The notes under the pieces were generated by a model. The model did not search any database, was not told the DNA's origin, and saw only the letters and a list, made by a program, of their open reading frames with translations. From Rhodocytophaga rosea (GTDB lineage Bacteria > Bacteroidota > Bacteroidia > Cytophagales > 172606-1), in NCBI RefSeq assembly GCF_010119975.1, contig NZ_CP048222.1, forward strand, positions 1,323,501 through 1,387,500: a stretch of DNA of 64,000 nucleotides, read 5' to 3'. A program made the position numbers and the translations under genes. Shown in pieces: positions 18,058-26,680 of the stretch (position 1 is its first letter; each line of letters begins with the position of its first letter).

Positions 18058-18777
18058 TTAAAACTCAATGTAAAAATTTTTTGATTCTTTGGTGAGTGAT
18101 AACTTTTGTTTTGAAAAGTGTATATCGGTGCGTATGGTATTTAACAGTTGCGGATATAGGCCTTCCTGCTTAGGCTGCCAATCCATCTGTTTTCCATAAT
18201 AACCCTCTTCCAAGCGTTTAAGTGAGGCTTTAGTTGACACAGCCTTACAAAGTTTTTCTACCTGCTGTTTAGAATATCCTTTCAAAGCTCTATAAAAAGC
18301 GATTTTATTGCCAGTCAAGTCACCTCCTTTAAAGGAAGAGTGCTGTGACCCCTCATTTAAACTAAATGGAAATGAAGCTTGCATTTTTTCAAAGCTTTCT
18401 GAAGTCTGCCTGAAAATAAGAAAGGCCATTTGTTCTCTTTCTTGAAGGGATACTGCTCTTGAGAACACATAGGTTCTAGAAATCTGGGCCACTAGTTTGG
18501 TTTTTCCTATAAAATCGATTTTCATGTTCTGCGCATACGTAATTTGTTTTGCGCCCACATCTACTGCCGAATCATGCACCAATTCTGCAATAAGCGTTTG
18601 TACGCCCCAAGGCAGGGCATGATCCCAACTGATCCATCCGCAATTACAACTATAGGCAAGATCACCCCTTCGAATGCTTGACGGTAAGTCAGTGGAATCT
18701 ATAGATATTAAGAATGGAAGTAGAATTAGTAAAAAAATGACAGGAAACAAAACCAATAAAATCTGTTTGGATCTCAT
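18058..18777 (-). CDS. Secreted or membrane-anchored protein of unknown function
   Basis: A 239-residue protein with one strong N-terminal hydrophobic segment (ILLVLFPVIFLLILLPFL), which is either a signal anchor or signal peptide, and a soluble domain outside the membrane. It contains SCNCGWISWDHALPWGVQTL, with two close cysteines and a conserved-looking WDHA. I do not recognise the family. It is the first gene of the five-gene minus-strand run, and the AT-rich stretch up to 18868 would hold its promoter. Confidence 0.65.
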   Translation of the reverse strand: MRSKQILLVLFPVIFLLILLPFLISIDSTDLPSSIRRGDLAYSCNCGWISWDHALPWGVQTLIAELVHDSAVDVGAKQITYAQNMKIDFIGKTKLVAQISRTYVFSRAVSLQEREQMAFLIFRQTSESFEKMQASFPFSLNEGSQHSSFKGGDLTGNKIAFYRALKGYSKQQVEKLCKAVSTKASLKRLEEGYYGKQMDWQPKQEGLYPQLLNTIRTDIHFSKQKLSLTKESKNFYIEF

Positions 18778-18867
18778 TCATATCAACTTACATAAAATAA
18801 CAGAAAGATTCAAAATTTATATAAAAATCTGTGTTATTTCAAGTGTTTATCAGCTTTGTTTATAATA

Positions 18868-18900
18868 GTTAAATGAACTACCCCTTTCTTGAAACTGCTC
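18868..18900. repeat. Dispersed intergenic repeat core
   Basis: GTTAAATGAACTACCCC followed by TTTCTTGAAACTGCTC, a good match to the core seen at 15081, 28239, 35614, 46260 and, inverted, at 63435. Confidence 0.5.
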
Positions 18901-18909
18901 TCTCACTCT

Positions 18910-18950
18910 GTGCCGTCCTAATAAAAATCGGTCATTTTTTAGGACGGCAC
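18910..18950. repeat. Perfect 12-bp hairpin
   Basis: GTGCCGTCCTAA at 18910-18921 pairs without mismatch with TTAGGACGGCAC at 18939-18950 across a 17-base loop. The loop contains T6 after the left arm. It lies between the start of the membrane cluster and the ISL3 element. It could be a bidirectional terminator or a relic of a mobile-element end. Confidence 0.55.
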
Positions 18951-19021
18951 ATCGGCTATAAATGGACAAAAAATCTCCCTTTTCATAAACATCTCTGCTT
19001 ATTGCGTATTCTGGGGATGCT

Positions 19022-20079
19022 GGCTCTCCCGAACTTTTGATGATTTGATCCAAAACAGACTTAAGCAGCCTGCTTTGTAGGTCTGTAAAACACCCGCTTT
19101 TTGAGCAGTTCTAGCTTAGCTCTTCCATAACCCTGACGTTTAATAAGTTTGAGCCGATTAATCTGTCCTTCTACCTGACCATTACTCCACTCCATAGATA
19201 ATGCCGCATGAACCGCCTGGTAATCTCGTTGCAAGCCACTAGCGAACTGTTTGAGTTGAGCAATACCACTTTCTTTAGCCCTTGCTATCCAGGTATCTAA
19301 CTCTTCTACTTGCTTATTTTTGACCATATCAATAAAGCTTTGTGCCATAGGGTAAGCCATCTTTGCGTGCCCGTGATGGATGAGTAAAAAAGCTAATAGC
19401 TTCTGCTTTCTCTCCGATAGTTTCTCTTTGTGTTTCATCATCAGCCACATGGCACTACGGGCAGATATTGGTGGGATGGCTTTTCTAATTATTTCTTGAT
19501 CAATAGGTGCCTTAGGTATGGCCGGAAAATGAGCTACGGCTCCATACACACTGCCCACGGCACCTTTGTAGCCTTCTTTTTTCAACTCCTTCCATAGCCG
19601 GTAAGCGGTGGTATTGCCTGCTACCCATCTTTTGGCCAGGTACACTAACTGCTCATTAGTCAACAATCTGTGGGTGGAGCCTTGGCTATATCGCTTTTTA
19701 GGTACTTTCTCTAGCAGACTGTATCTGTTTACCGTTCTGCGGGACATCTGTAAATGCCTGGCAATTTTTCTCATCGACCAACCTTCGCTCAATAGCTCTT
19801 TTACCCTTTTATGGCGTATGTCAGATCTGCTCACCGGCTCTTCTTTCTGGACTACTACGGATCTCAGACCAAGCCCTGATTGGGATCCTGTGTCTTTTTT
19901 TACCTGTGCTACAGATTTTTTCTTCTCCTGCTTTTCTGGGTATGTTATTCCATTTAATACTAAACCAGGTGTGAGGGGCAGCAGACAATCAATATTCAAT
20001 TAATTCTCCTCTTTTTCTATACAACAATTTGCTCCACTATTTATTCCAGAACCCAGATCATCAAAAGTTCGGGAGAGCC
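19022..20079 (-). mobile_element. ISL3-family element, internal-deletion derivative
   Basis: Identical 23-bp inverted repeats at 19022-19044 and 20057-20079 begin GGCTCTCCCGAACTTTTG, the usual ISL3-type start. Outside them, TATTCTGG occurs in inverted orientation on both sides, so the match extends outward. The 8-bp flanks are not direct repeats. The element is about 1.06 kb, short for the family, matching loss of the front half of its transposase. Confidence 0.75.
19061..19999 (-). CDS. ISL3-family transposase lacking the zinc finger and catalytic front part
   Basis: A 312-residue open frame. It starts like an ISL3 transposase (MNIDCLLPLTPGLVLNGI), then jumps at about residue 20 to the internal helix-turn-helix region (RVKELLSEGWSMRKIARHLQ, MSRRTVNRY) and ends with the family C-terminus (SNGQVEGQINRLKLIKRQGY). 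The zinc finger and the early catalytic Asp region that family members carry between these parts are missing, yet the frame is uninterrupted. It is unlikely to transpose on its own. The retained HTH could still bind DNA and interfere with intact copies elsewhere. Confidence 0.75.
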   Translation of the reverse strand: MNIDCLLPLTPGLVLNGITYPEKQEKKKSVAQVKKDTGSQSGLGLRSVVVQKEEPVSRSDIRHKRVKELLSEGWSMRKIARHLQMSRRTVNRYSLLEKVPKKRYSQGSTHRLLTNEQLVYLAKRWVAGNTTAYRLWKELKKEGYKGAVGSVYGAVAHFPAIPKAPIDQEIIRKAIPPISARSAMWLMMKHKEKLSERKQKLLAFLLIHHGHAKMAYPMAQSFIDMVKNKQVEELDTWIARAKESGIAQLKQFASGLQRDYQAVHAALSMEWSNGQVEGQINRLKLIKRQGYGRAKLELLKKRVFYRPTKQAA

Positions 20080-20445
20080 ATTTTCACCAGAATATGCACT
20101 TGCATAAGACCATCCCTTTTTTACTGCATTTCATCACATTTAGTTTATCCTACTCTTAATATCTATTAATCTTGTTCAATAAAATAGAGATAAAAGTTTT
20201 ATTGATTACATCATTTTAGGATAGTTGTCCAATCGATATATAGAGGATAATTGCACTTCATCCTATGAAAGAACCATTTATGTAGGTTGTTATACATAGT
20301 ACCTTGCAATAATTTAGATTTATTTAAATATCAGTAAAATGATTTATATCAAGCTATAAACTTGAGAAACTCATAACGTAAGATAAAAGTCATCTTGGCA
20401 AGAGCCCTGCTCTTATTACTCTTAGATAACTCCCTAAAAGTTAAA
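20080..20445. other. Intergenic region between two IS elements
   Basis: AT-rich, no coding signal seen on either strand. It probably represents the remains of whatever lay between the ISL3 and IS3 insertions. Confidence 0.4.
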
Positions 20446-20490
20446 TCAATAATTCACTTTCACCTTCAATCCTATGGCTACATTATATAA
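20446..20490 (-). pseudogene. Last 14 codons of an outer-membrane protein, cut by IS3
   Basis: On the minus strand the sequence encodes LYNVAIGLKVKVNY and a stop, the pattern of a Bacteroidota outer-membrane beta-barrel C-terminus. Upstream coding sequence is replaced by the IS3 element. The fragment is short, so the call is tentative. Confidence 0.35.
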
Positions 20491-20543
20491 TACCTCGGTA
20501 AAATCAGACCACGCGTTAAAGTGAAAAGCAATACAAATTAAAC

Positions 20544-20843
20544 GTGGAAAAGATGAAAAAAACGAGGAGAAAATTTACAGCTGCTTTCAAGGCGAAAGTG
20601 GCATTGGAAGCGCTTAAAGAGCGGGAAACATTAGCGGCTTTGTCGGCCCGCTTTGAGGTACACGCCAACCAGATATCGCTGTGGAAGCAGGAATTTTTAA
20701 CTAATTCGGAGCTGGTATTCTCTTCCACAGAAGGGAAAGAAAAAGAAGAGCAGGTAAACTTAGATGCGCTTTATGCTAAGATTGGGCAACTGGAGATGGA
20801 ACGCGACTTTTTAAAAAAAAGCTTGAAGAAGACCGGACTGTAA
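20544..20843 (+). CDS. IS3-family transposase OrfA
   Basis: A 99-residue protein with a basic HTH_Tnp_1 domain (RKFTAAFKAKVALEALKE, LSARFEVHANQISLWKQEF) followed by a coiled-coil segment (LYAKIGQLEMERDFLKKSLK). It would bind the IS ends. Near the 3' end, an A8 run followed by G at about 20814-20822 is a classic -1 frameshift site, and the stop TAA overlaps the OrfB ATG, so both a separate OrfB and a fused OrfAB are possible. Confidence 0.9.
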   Translation: MEKMKKTRRKFTAAFKAKVALEALKERETLAALSARFEVHANQISLWKQEFLTNSELVFSSTEGKEKEEQVNLDALYAKIGQLEMERDFLKKSLKKTGL

Positions 20844-21664
20844 TGGAGCGTAAATCACTGGTTAGTCCTCAAGCAAAGCTTAGCCTTCGCCAGCAATGCC
20901 GTTTACTTTCTATCAGCCGGGCCTCTTTCTATTATGAGCCTAAACAAGAGAATGCAGATAATTTAGGAATGATGCAGCTCATGGATGCCCATATATTAGA
21001 AGAACCAACGGCCGGAGTGCTGACAATGCAGTCGATGCTGGAGGAAAAGGGTTATAAAGCAGGTTACGAGCGGATAAGAAGATTGATGCGGCTGGCTAAC
21101 ATCCGGCCTATCTACCCCCGAAAGCAACTGACGCAGTTAGGGGACAAAAAGTATATCTATCCTTATTTGCTCAGGAACTTAAAAGTAGAGCGGGCAAACC
21201 AGGTATGGGCTATAGATATTACCTATGTTGCGATGGCTAAAGGGTTTATGTATTTGACGGCTGTGATAGATGTGTATAGCCGCTATATTGTGGGCTGGGG
21301 CTTGTCTAATACATTGGATGCTGAGGCTAGCTTGCAGGTGTTGAAAGCAGCGGTAGCTGAGCATGGTAAGCCCGGGATTGTCAACAGCGACCAGGGTAGC
21401 CAGTTTACCTGTAAAGAGTATGTAGAATATTTAAAAAGTGAATCTATCCGTATCAGTATGGATGGCAAAGGCAGGGCACTGGATAATATATTTATAGAAA
21501 GGTTTTGGCGGACCATTAAATACCAGCATATTTACCTGAACCCGGCCACTGATGGCATCTCCCTCTACCAGGGCATCAGTGGCTGGATGGAGAAATACAA
21601 TCAAAGGCCACACCAGGGAATTGACCGAAACAAGCCCATTAATCTTTATAAAATGGCAGCTTAA
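20843..21664 (+). CDS. IS3-family transposase OrfB (integrase catalytic subunit)
   Basis: A 273-residue protein. An HTH_21 segment (LRQQCRLLSISRASFYYEP, EKGYKAGYERIRRLMR) is followed by an rve integrase core with all three acidic residues: WAIDITYVAM (Asp), IVNSDQGSQFT (Asp) and IFIERFWRTIKYQHIYL (Glu). It should be active. The start ATG overlaps the OrfA stop. Full length for the family, no lesion seen. Confidence 0.92.
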   Translation: MERKSLVSPQAKLSLRQQCRLLSISRASFYYEPKQENADNLGMMQLMDAHILEEPTAGVLTMQSMLEEKGYKAGYERIRRLMRLANIRPIYPRKQLTQLGDKKYIYPYLLRNLKVERANQVWAIDITYVAMAKGFMYLTAVIDVYSRYIVGWGLSNTLDAEASLQVLKAAVAEHGKPGIVNSDQGSQFTCKEYVEYLKSESIRISMDGKGRALDNIFIERFWRTIKYQHIYLNPATDGISLYQGISGWMEKYNQRPHQGIDRNKPINLYKMAA

Positions 21665-21713
21665 TTCAACTAAGAAAACAAGAAAAGTGGTCTAAACTAA
21701 TCGAGGTATTATA

Positions 21714-21848
21714 TTACCCCATTTCCTCATTCAAAACTTACGGGCAAATTATATATTATCGCTGCTCTTGTTACTAATGGCTGTATTGCTCAGTAGTAGC
21801 GTCTATACTCAGGCTTATACGTATAATCAATCTCCTAAAGCCTATTGA
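21714..21848 (+). pseudogene. N-terminal signal-peptide remnant beside IS3
   Basis: An open frame immediately after the IS3 right end encodes a hydrophobic segment (ILSLLLLLMAVLLSSSVY) followed by TQAYTYNQSPKAY and a stop at 21846-21848. It looks like the start of a secreted protein that has lost its own initiation codon and its remainder. The downstream 180 bp before the ABC transporter gene has no other coding signal. Confidence 0.4.
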
Positions 21849-22028
21849 AAATCGCCAACTGACCACTTAACCCACCGGAGGATTATTCATTTCATAGTGG
21901 GTAAACACAAGTTAAACCTTCCCATACGGAAACACCTTTATCATACACTTGAAAGAAAGGTCTTGCTTCGTCCATCCTTTTGCTAATAGCCTTTAAAGAC
22001 ATACAATTAAGAAATTAGATCAAAACAC

Positions 22029-22910
22029 ATGTTGCATTTGTCACAGATAACTAAAATCTATCCGGGAAATATTGCGGCCTTACAGAATATTAACCTCAAT
22101 ATTCCCAAAGGCTTGTTTGGTTTACTCGGCCCTAATGGTGCCGGAAAATCTACGCTTATGCGCATTTTAGCTACCCTGCAGGAACCAGATACAGGCTCGG
22201 TTACCTTTGATGGGATTAACCTGCGGAAAGAAAAAAATGCGCTGCGTCAGGTGCTGGGCTATTTACCTCAACAATTTGGTGCCTATCCCCGCACGTCGGC
22301 TGTGGAAATGCTCAAGCATTTTGCCGCTTTGAAAGGCATTCATGGCAAAAAGCGCGAACAAGTGGTTGAAAGCCTGCTGGTAAAGACCAATCTGTGGGAA
22401 GCCCGCCACCGGAGCATCAATCAATTCTCCGGTGGCATGAAGCAACGGTATGGAATTGCTCAGGCATTAATTGGAGATCCCAAACTGATCATTGTCGATG
22501 AGCCAACAGCCGGCCTTGATCCTTTAGAACGCCGTCGTTTCCAGAATATACTTTCCCAGCTGGGTACAGAAGTTGTAGTGCTGCTTTCCACCCATATTGT
22601 AGACGATGTGGAAGATATCTGTCCACAGCTTGCCATTATGGGGCAAGGAAAAATTCTGCAGTCAGGTGAGGCTAAGCCACTGATCAATAAGCTAAAAGGC
22701 AAGCTATGGACAATAGAAATAGAGAAAGCAGAGCTTGGCGAGTTGCAAGCTCAATATCATATCATTTCTACCCGGTTTAAATCCGGTGGACTGGAAGTGA
22801 AAATGCTTTCAGACACATCACCCTCCGGAGCGGTTTGCGCCCAACCAACCTTGGAAGATGTGTATTTCTCTACCTTACTTGAAAACAACCAATTAGTAGC
22901 CTTTGACTAA
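22029..22910 (+). CDS. ABC transporter ATP-binding protein
   Basis: A 293-residue ATPase with Walker A (GPNGAGKSTL), Q-loop (GYLPQQFG), signature (NQFSGGMKQR), Walker B (LIIVDEPTAGLD) and switch His (STHIVDDVED). It energises the permease encoded by the next gene, which it overlaps by 8 bp, so the pair is translationally coupled. In this Bacteroidota family the partner is a permease fused to an M1 peptidase-like domain. Substrate unknown; export is more likely than uptake because no binding protein is present. Confidence 0.93.
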   Translation: MLHLSQITKIYPGNIAALQNINLNIPKGLFGLLGPNGAGKSTLMRILATLQEPDTGSVTFDGINLRKEKNALRQVLGYLPQQFGAYPRTSAVEMLKHFAALKGIHGKKREQVVESLLVKTNLWEARHRSINQFSGGMKQRYGIAQALIGDPKLIIVDEPTAGLDPLERRRFQNILSQLGTEVVVLLSTHIVDDVEDICPQLAIMGQGKILQSGEAKPLINKLKGKLWTIEIEKAELGELQAQYHIISTRFKSGGLEVKMLSDTSPSGAVCAQPTLEDVYFSTLLENNQLVAFD

Positions 22911-25900
22911 CATGAGTATATTTTTGGAGATACTGCAGTTTGAACTGCGTCAGCAGCTTAAATCGCCCTTTGTAATAGCAGGGTTGATCTTATTTTTCCT
23001 GATTCATTTTCTCAGCATTACTTCCACCGGCATATCGTTGTGGGCCCATCCGCAGGCCTATATCAACAGTGCTTATGCAATAGCTGTGGTGGAAACTACC
23101 CTTACTGTGTTTGGCATGCTTCCAATTATTGTGTTTGTAGCAAGTGCCCTGCTGCGCGACCAGGATAGCGCTACGGCAGAACTTCTGTTTGTAAAGCCCA
23201 TCGCAAAGTGGCAATATCTGGGTGGACGGTTTAGTGCTGCATGGCTGCTGGCCATGCTACTGGGCTTGTCTGGCTTGCTAGGTTCACTGGCCGGATCTCT
23301 GATGCCCTGGTTAGACCCTGATCGTGTAGCGCCCTTTTCCCTATCGCCTTTTCTGTTTTGTTTCATTGCTATAGTTCTCCCAAACACGCTGATCTTGAGT
23401 GCGCTGTTTTTTAGCATAGCTAGCCTGACCCGCTCACTTGCTGCCACCATTGCCCTGGCGCTTGTCTTCATGACTACAGATTTAGTACTGGCAAACTTCA
23501 CACTCAACACCATTAATGGTCCAGGCGCATTAGCGATGGTGGATCATTCTGCCACCCTTACCATTAATGCTGCCAGCCGCAACCTGACAGTAACAGAACT
23601 CAACGAACTTTTTCCGTGGGTACCTTTACTGAAAAATAGGCTACTCTGGCTATCCATCTCTTTTGTCCTGCTTTTGCTGAGCATGAAGCACTTTCAATTT
23701 GAATTGGCAGAATCCTGGATTTTAAGCCTGGTACTTAGAAAAAAAACAATCACACCGTATGTACCTGCCATTTCAACACCCTACACACAAGAACCTATAA
23801 AGAAAGTACCAGTATTTTCTTCCATGAGTACTGCCTTCATTCCATTGCGTTCGCAACTGCATATGGATCTCTTTTATCTGCTGCAGAGTCCACTATTTCT
23901 CATCATTCTTCTGCTGGGCGTTACTTCCATGGTAAGTGAGTACAACGCCCACACTAGTCCGCTGATGAACACGCCGCTTTATCCGCTGACTGGTTCTTTA
24001 GTAGACTTTTTCCGCTACAGTTTACTGGATCTTATTATCATTATTTCCATCTATTATTCGGGTATACTCCTGCATAGAGAACGTGAATCGGGGATTGATG
24101 CAATAGTAAGTGCTTCGCCATTCCCTGGCTGGGTATTGCCACTATCGAAACTGCTTGCCCTGTGCACCCTCGTTACATTACTGCTGATAGCTATGATGCT
24201 GACAACCATCACCCTTCAGTTAATTGATGGGTATACCCACCTGGAGCTTGGCCTTTACCTGCGTACAGTCTTTGTCTTTAACGGTTTCTATTATTACATG
24301 CTGTGTGTAATGGCCATACTGATCCAGATCATTGTTTCAAACAAATGGCTGGGTATGTTGCTGCTTCTTGCGCTCAACGTCGGATTGCTTAGTCTGGAGG
24401 CTTTAGGCTTCGAACATATCCTGTACCGTTTTGCCCTTCCACAGCTAACTTATTCAGACATGAATGGTTTTGGACACGTAAGCCGGCAGGTATATGCCTT
24501 AATCGGTTACTGGGGGTGTTTCTGTGTCCTGCTGATACTGCTTGGCTATTTCTTATATCCACGTGGCGTATATACATCTTTCCGGGAAAGAACAAAACTA
24601 GCCCTGTCAAGAATAGATAGACTTGCTATTGCGATGGTGATGTTTTTTTGTGTTGGATTTGTAGGAATAGGAAGCTGGATTTTCTATAATACCAACATAC
24701 TTAATACCTACCAGACAGCGGAGGACCGGCAGCAAATGCAGGCGGATTATGAACATGCGTACGGAGTATATGAAAATAAGCCTGTCCCGTCTTACAGCGA
24801 TATTGATATGGCAGTCGATATTTATCCACAGGAGCGGAGTTTGTCATCACATGGCGTTGCAACGCTCACCAACAATAAGAGTTATTCCATCCCTGAATTT
24901 GTCATCTCTGTACAGCCAGGTATGCAAGTCCAGGATATTCGTATCGAAGGTGTCAAGCTAATAAAGTCCGATACTGCTCAGGGATTCTTCTTATTCAAAC
25001 CCCATAAACCTCTGGCACCGGGAGCAGAAGTAACCATGCGATGGCACCTGAGCCGCCAGAACCGGGGCTTTACTAATGCTAACCCTGACATGGAGGTGGT
25101 GGAGAACGGTACCTTTGTAAGCAGTGAGAATATAATGCCCATACCCGGGTTTGATGATACACGAAAGCTTTCAGATAATGATTTACGTCGCAAATTTGGC
25201 CTTAGCGAAGCAGCCGGGCTTCCGGCGCTGAGTGATGCAAAATTTCTTGATAAGCTCATGTATGGGGTAGACAGCCGCTGTAATTTCCATATTATCGTGA
25301 GTACATCAGCAGATCAGGTAGCGGTAGCCCCCGGAAAATTAGTGCGCGAGTGGTTCTTGCAAGGCCGCCATTATTTTAAGTACGTTTCCGAGCGCCCAAC
25401 CTGGCCAAAGTTTTACTTCACTTCGGCCAGGTATGCAATCGCCAGGGATAAATGGGCCAATGGTAAACAAGAAATAGATCTTGAAGTATATTATGACCCC
25501 AAACATAGCTTTAATGTCCAAGCAATGCTTGCTACCACCAAACGCTCACTGGACTACTTTACCCGGGAGTTTGCACCCTACCCTTATTCTCAGTTTAGAA
25601 TGATGGAATATCCCCGTTACCGTATGGCTGCTCAGTCCTTTCCTGGTGGTGGAGTCGCTTATTCGGAGGCCATAGGATGGACCTCGGATCTATCTAGCTG
25701 GCACAATATTGATTATGCTACCATCCATGAACTTTCACATAAGTGGTGGGGAGATCAGGCTCCTGGGGCGAAAATGCAGGGCAGAGAAATGCTCAATGAA
25801 ACCCTGGCGCAATATTCTACCCTGATGGTTTATAAACAATATGATGAGAAACATCCCGGTCCGGATCTGGTGAACAAGATCACAAATAAGCTGCAAAAGG

Positions 25901-26520
25901 ATTATCTGCTTGCCCGTAGCCGGGATAAGAGAAAGGAACAACCGGTAGTATACACTAAAGACCAGGGCTATATTAGTTACAATAAGGGTGCTTTGGCCTT
26001 GTATGTATTGCAGGAGCAGATTGGGGAAGAAGCCGTGAACCGGGCTCTGCGCAGCTTTCTATCAAAGTTTGCTTTCAAGCCGGCTCCCTTTGCAACATCC
26101 AGGGATCTAATGAATGAACTGCGTGCTGTAGCAGGGAAAGAGCATCAGGATTTAATTACCGATCTATTTGAGAAGATCATGCTATACGAAATAAAGCTTA
26201 CAGAGGCATCAGTAAGAAAGGTGGATGATGGCTATGAAGTGACTCTGTCGGTTTCTGCCCAGCAGTTCCAATCCTCTGATTTGGGCAAAGAAACGGAAGT
26301 TCCACTGCAAATGTGGTTCGATGTAGGACTGTTTTCCAATGCCGAGCAGTCTGCTGAAAATCAGATTCCCTTGTATCTTAAGAAGCATCTGCTCAAGAGT
26401 GGCACCAACACAATTATCATTATAGTCTCTAAAAAGCCAGCATTTGCAAGTATAGATCCCTTTTACAAAATAGCTGACAGGTTGCCTGATAACAATGGCC
26501 GAGTGATTGAAGAAAGGTAA
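22903..26520 (+). CDS. ABC permease fused to M1-family aminopeptidase domain
   Basis: A 1205-residue fusion. The first 580 residues form an ABC-2 type permease with two sets of about six helices (IVFVASALLRDQDSATAELL between helices). After a last membrane segment near residue 590, the extracytoplasmic part is an M1 peptidase with the zinc motif HELSHKWWGDQ (H942, E943, H946) and the third ligand E966 in MLNETLAQYS. The spacing between the second His and that Glu is 19, one more than in classic M1 enzymes. Family knowledge: such fusions are common in Bacteroidota. The function may couple transport and peptide trimming; this is unproven. Confidence 0.93.
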   Translation: MTNMSIFLEILQFELRQQLKSPFVIAGLILFFLIHFLSITSTGISLWAHPQAYINSAYAIAVVETTLTVFGMLPIIVFVASALLRDQDSATAELLFVKPIAKWQYLGGRFSAAWLLAMLLGLSGLLGSLAGSLMPWLDPDRVAPFSLSPFLFCFIAIVLPNTLILSALFFSIASLTRSLAATIALALVFMTTDLVLANFTLNTINGPGALAMVDHSATLTINAASRNLTVTELNELFPWVPLLKNRLLWLSISFVLLLLSMKHFQFELAESWILSLVLRKKTITPYVPAISTPYTQEPIKKVPVFSSMSTAFIPLRSQLHMDLFYLLQSPLFLIILLLGVTSMVSEYNAHTSPLMNTPLYPLTGSLVDFFRYSLLDLIIIISIYYSGILLHRERESGIDAIVSASPFPGWVLPLSKLLALCTLVTLLLIAMMLTTITLQLIDGYTHLELGLYLRTVFVFNGFYYYMLCVMAILIQIIVSNKWLGMLLLLALNVGLLSLEALGFEHILYRFALPQLTYSDMNGFGHVSRQVYALIGYWGCFCVLLILLGYFLYPRGVYTSFRERTKLALSRIDRLAIAMVMFFCVGFVGIGSWIFYNTNILNTYQTAEDRQQMQADYEHAYGVYENKPVPSYSDIDMAVDIYPQERSLSSHGVATLTNNKSYSIPEFVISVQPGMQVQDIRIEGVKLIKSDTAQGFFLFKPHKPLAPGAEVTMRWHLSRQNRGFTNANPDMEVVENGTFVSSENIMPIPGFDDTRKLSDNDLRRKFGLSEAAGLPALSDAKFLDKLMYGVDSRCNFHIIVSTSADQVAVAPGKLVREWFLQGRHYFKYVSERPTWPKFYFTSARYAIARDKWANGKQEIDLEVYYDPKHSFNVQAMLATTKRSLDYFTREFAPYPYSQFRMMEYPRYRMAAQSFPGGGVAYSEAIGWTSDLSSWHNIDYATIHELSHKWWGDQAPGAKMQGREMLNETLAQYSTLMVYKQYDEKHPGPDLVNKITNKLQKDYLLARSRDKRKEQPVVYTKDQGYISYNKGALALYVLQEQIGEEAVNRALRSFLSKFAFKPAPFATSRDLMNELRAVAGKEHQDLITDLFEKIMLYEIKLTEASVRKVDDGYEVTLSVSAQQFQSSDLGKETEVPLQMWFDVGLFSNAEQSAENQIPLYLKKHLLKSGTNTIIIIVSKKPAFASIDPFYKIADRLPDNNGRVIEER

Positions 26521-26680
26521 AATTGTCTATACTTGAAGTATTGAAAAAGAGATAATTTCTATAACTTCATAATATAGATTTTCAATTCTCAATTGTAACA
26601 AATCAGCTTTATCCTAAACGATAGTATATTTCATCGTTTTTATTAGCTACCTTATTGCTTAATAAACCCGATGTTGCGTC

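Larger units (their letters stand above)
20485..21714 (+). mobile_element. IS3-family element, apparently intact
   Basis: The ends form an imperfect inverted repeat: ATATAATACCTCG then AGACCAC at the left, and the reverse complement of the same at the right (21687-21714). The exact boundary is uncertain by a few bases because of the TA-rich ends. It contains intact orfA and orfB. Flanks carry broken gene ends on both sides. Confidence 0.75.
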
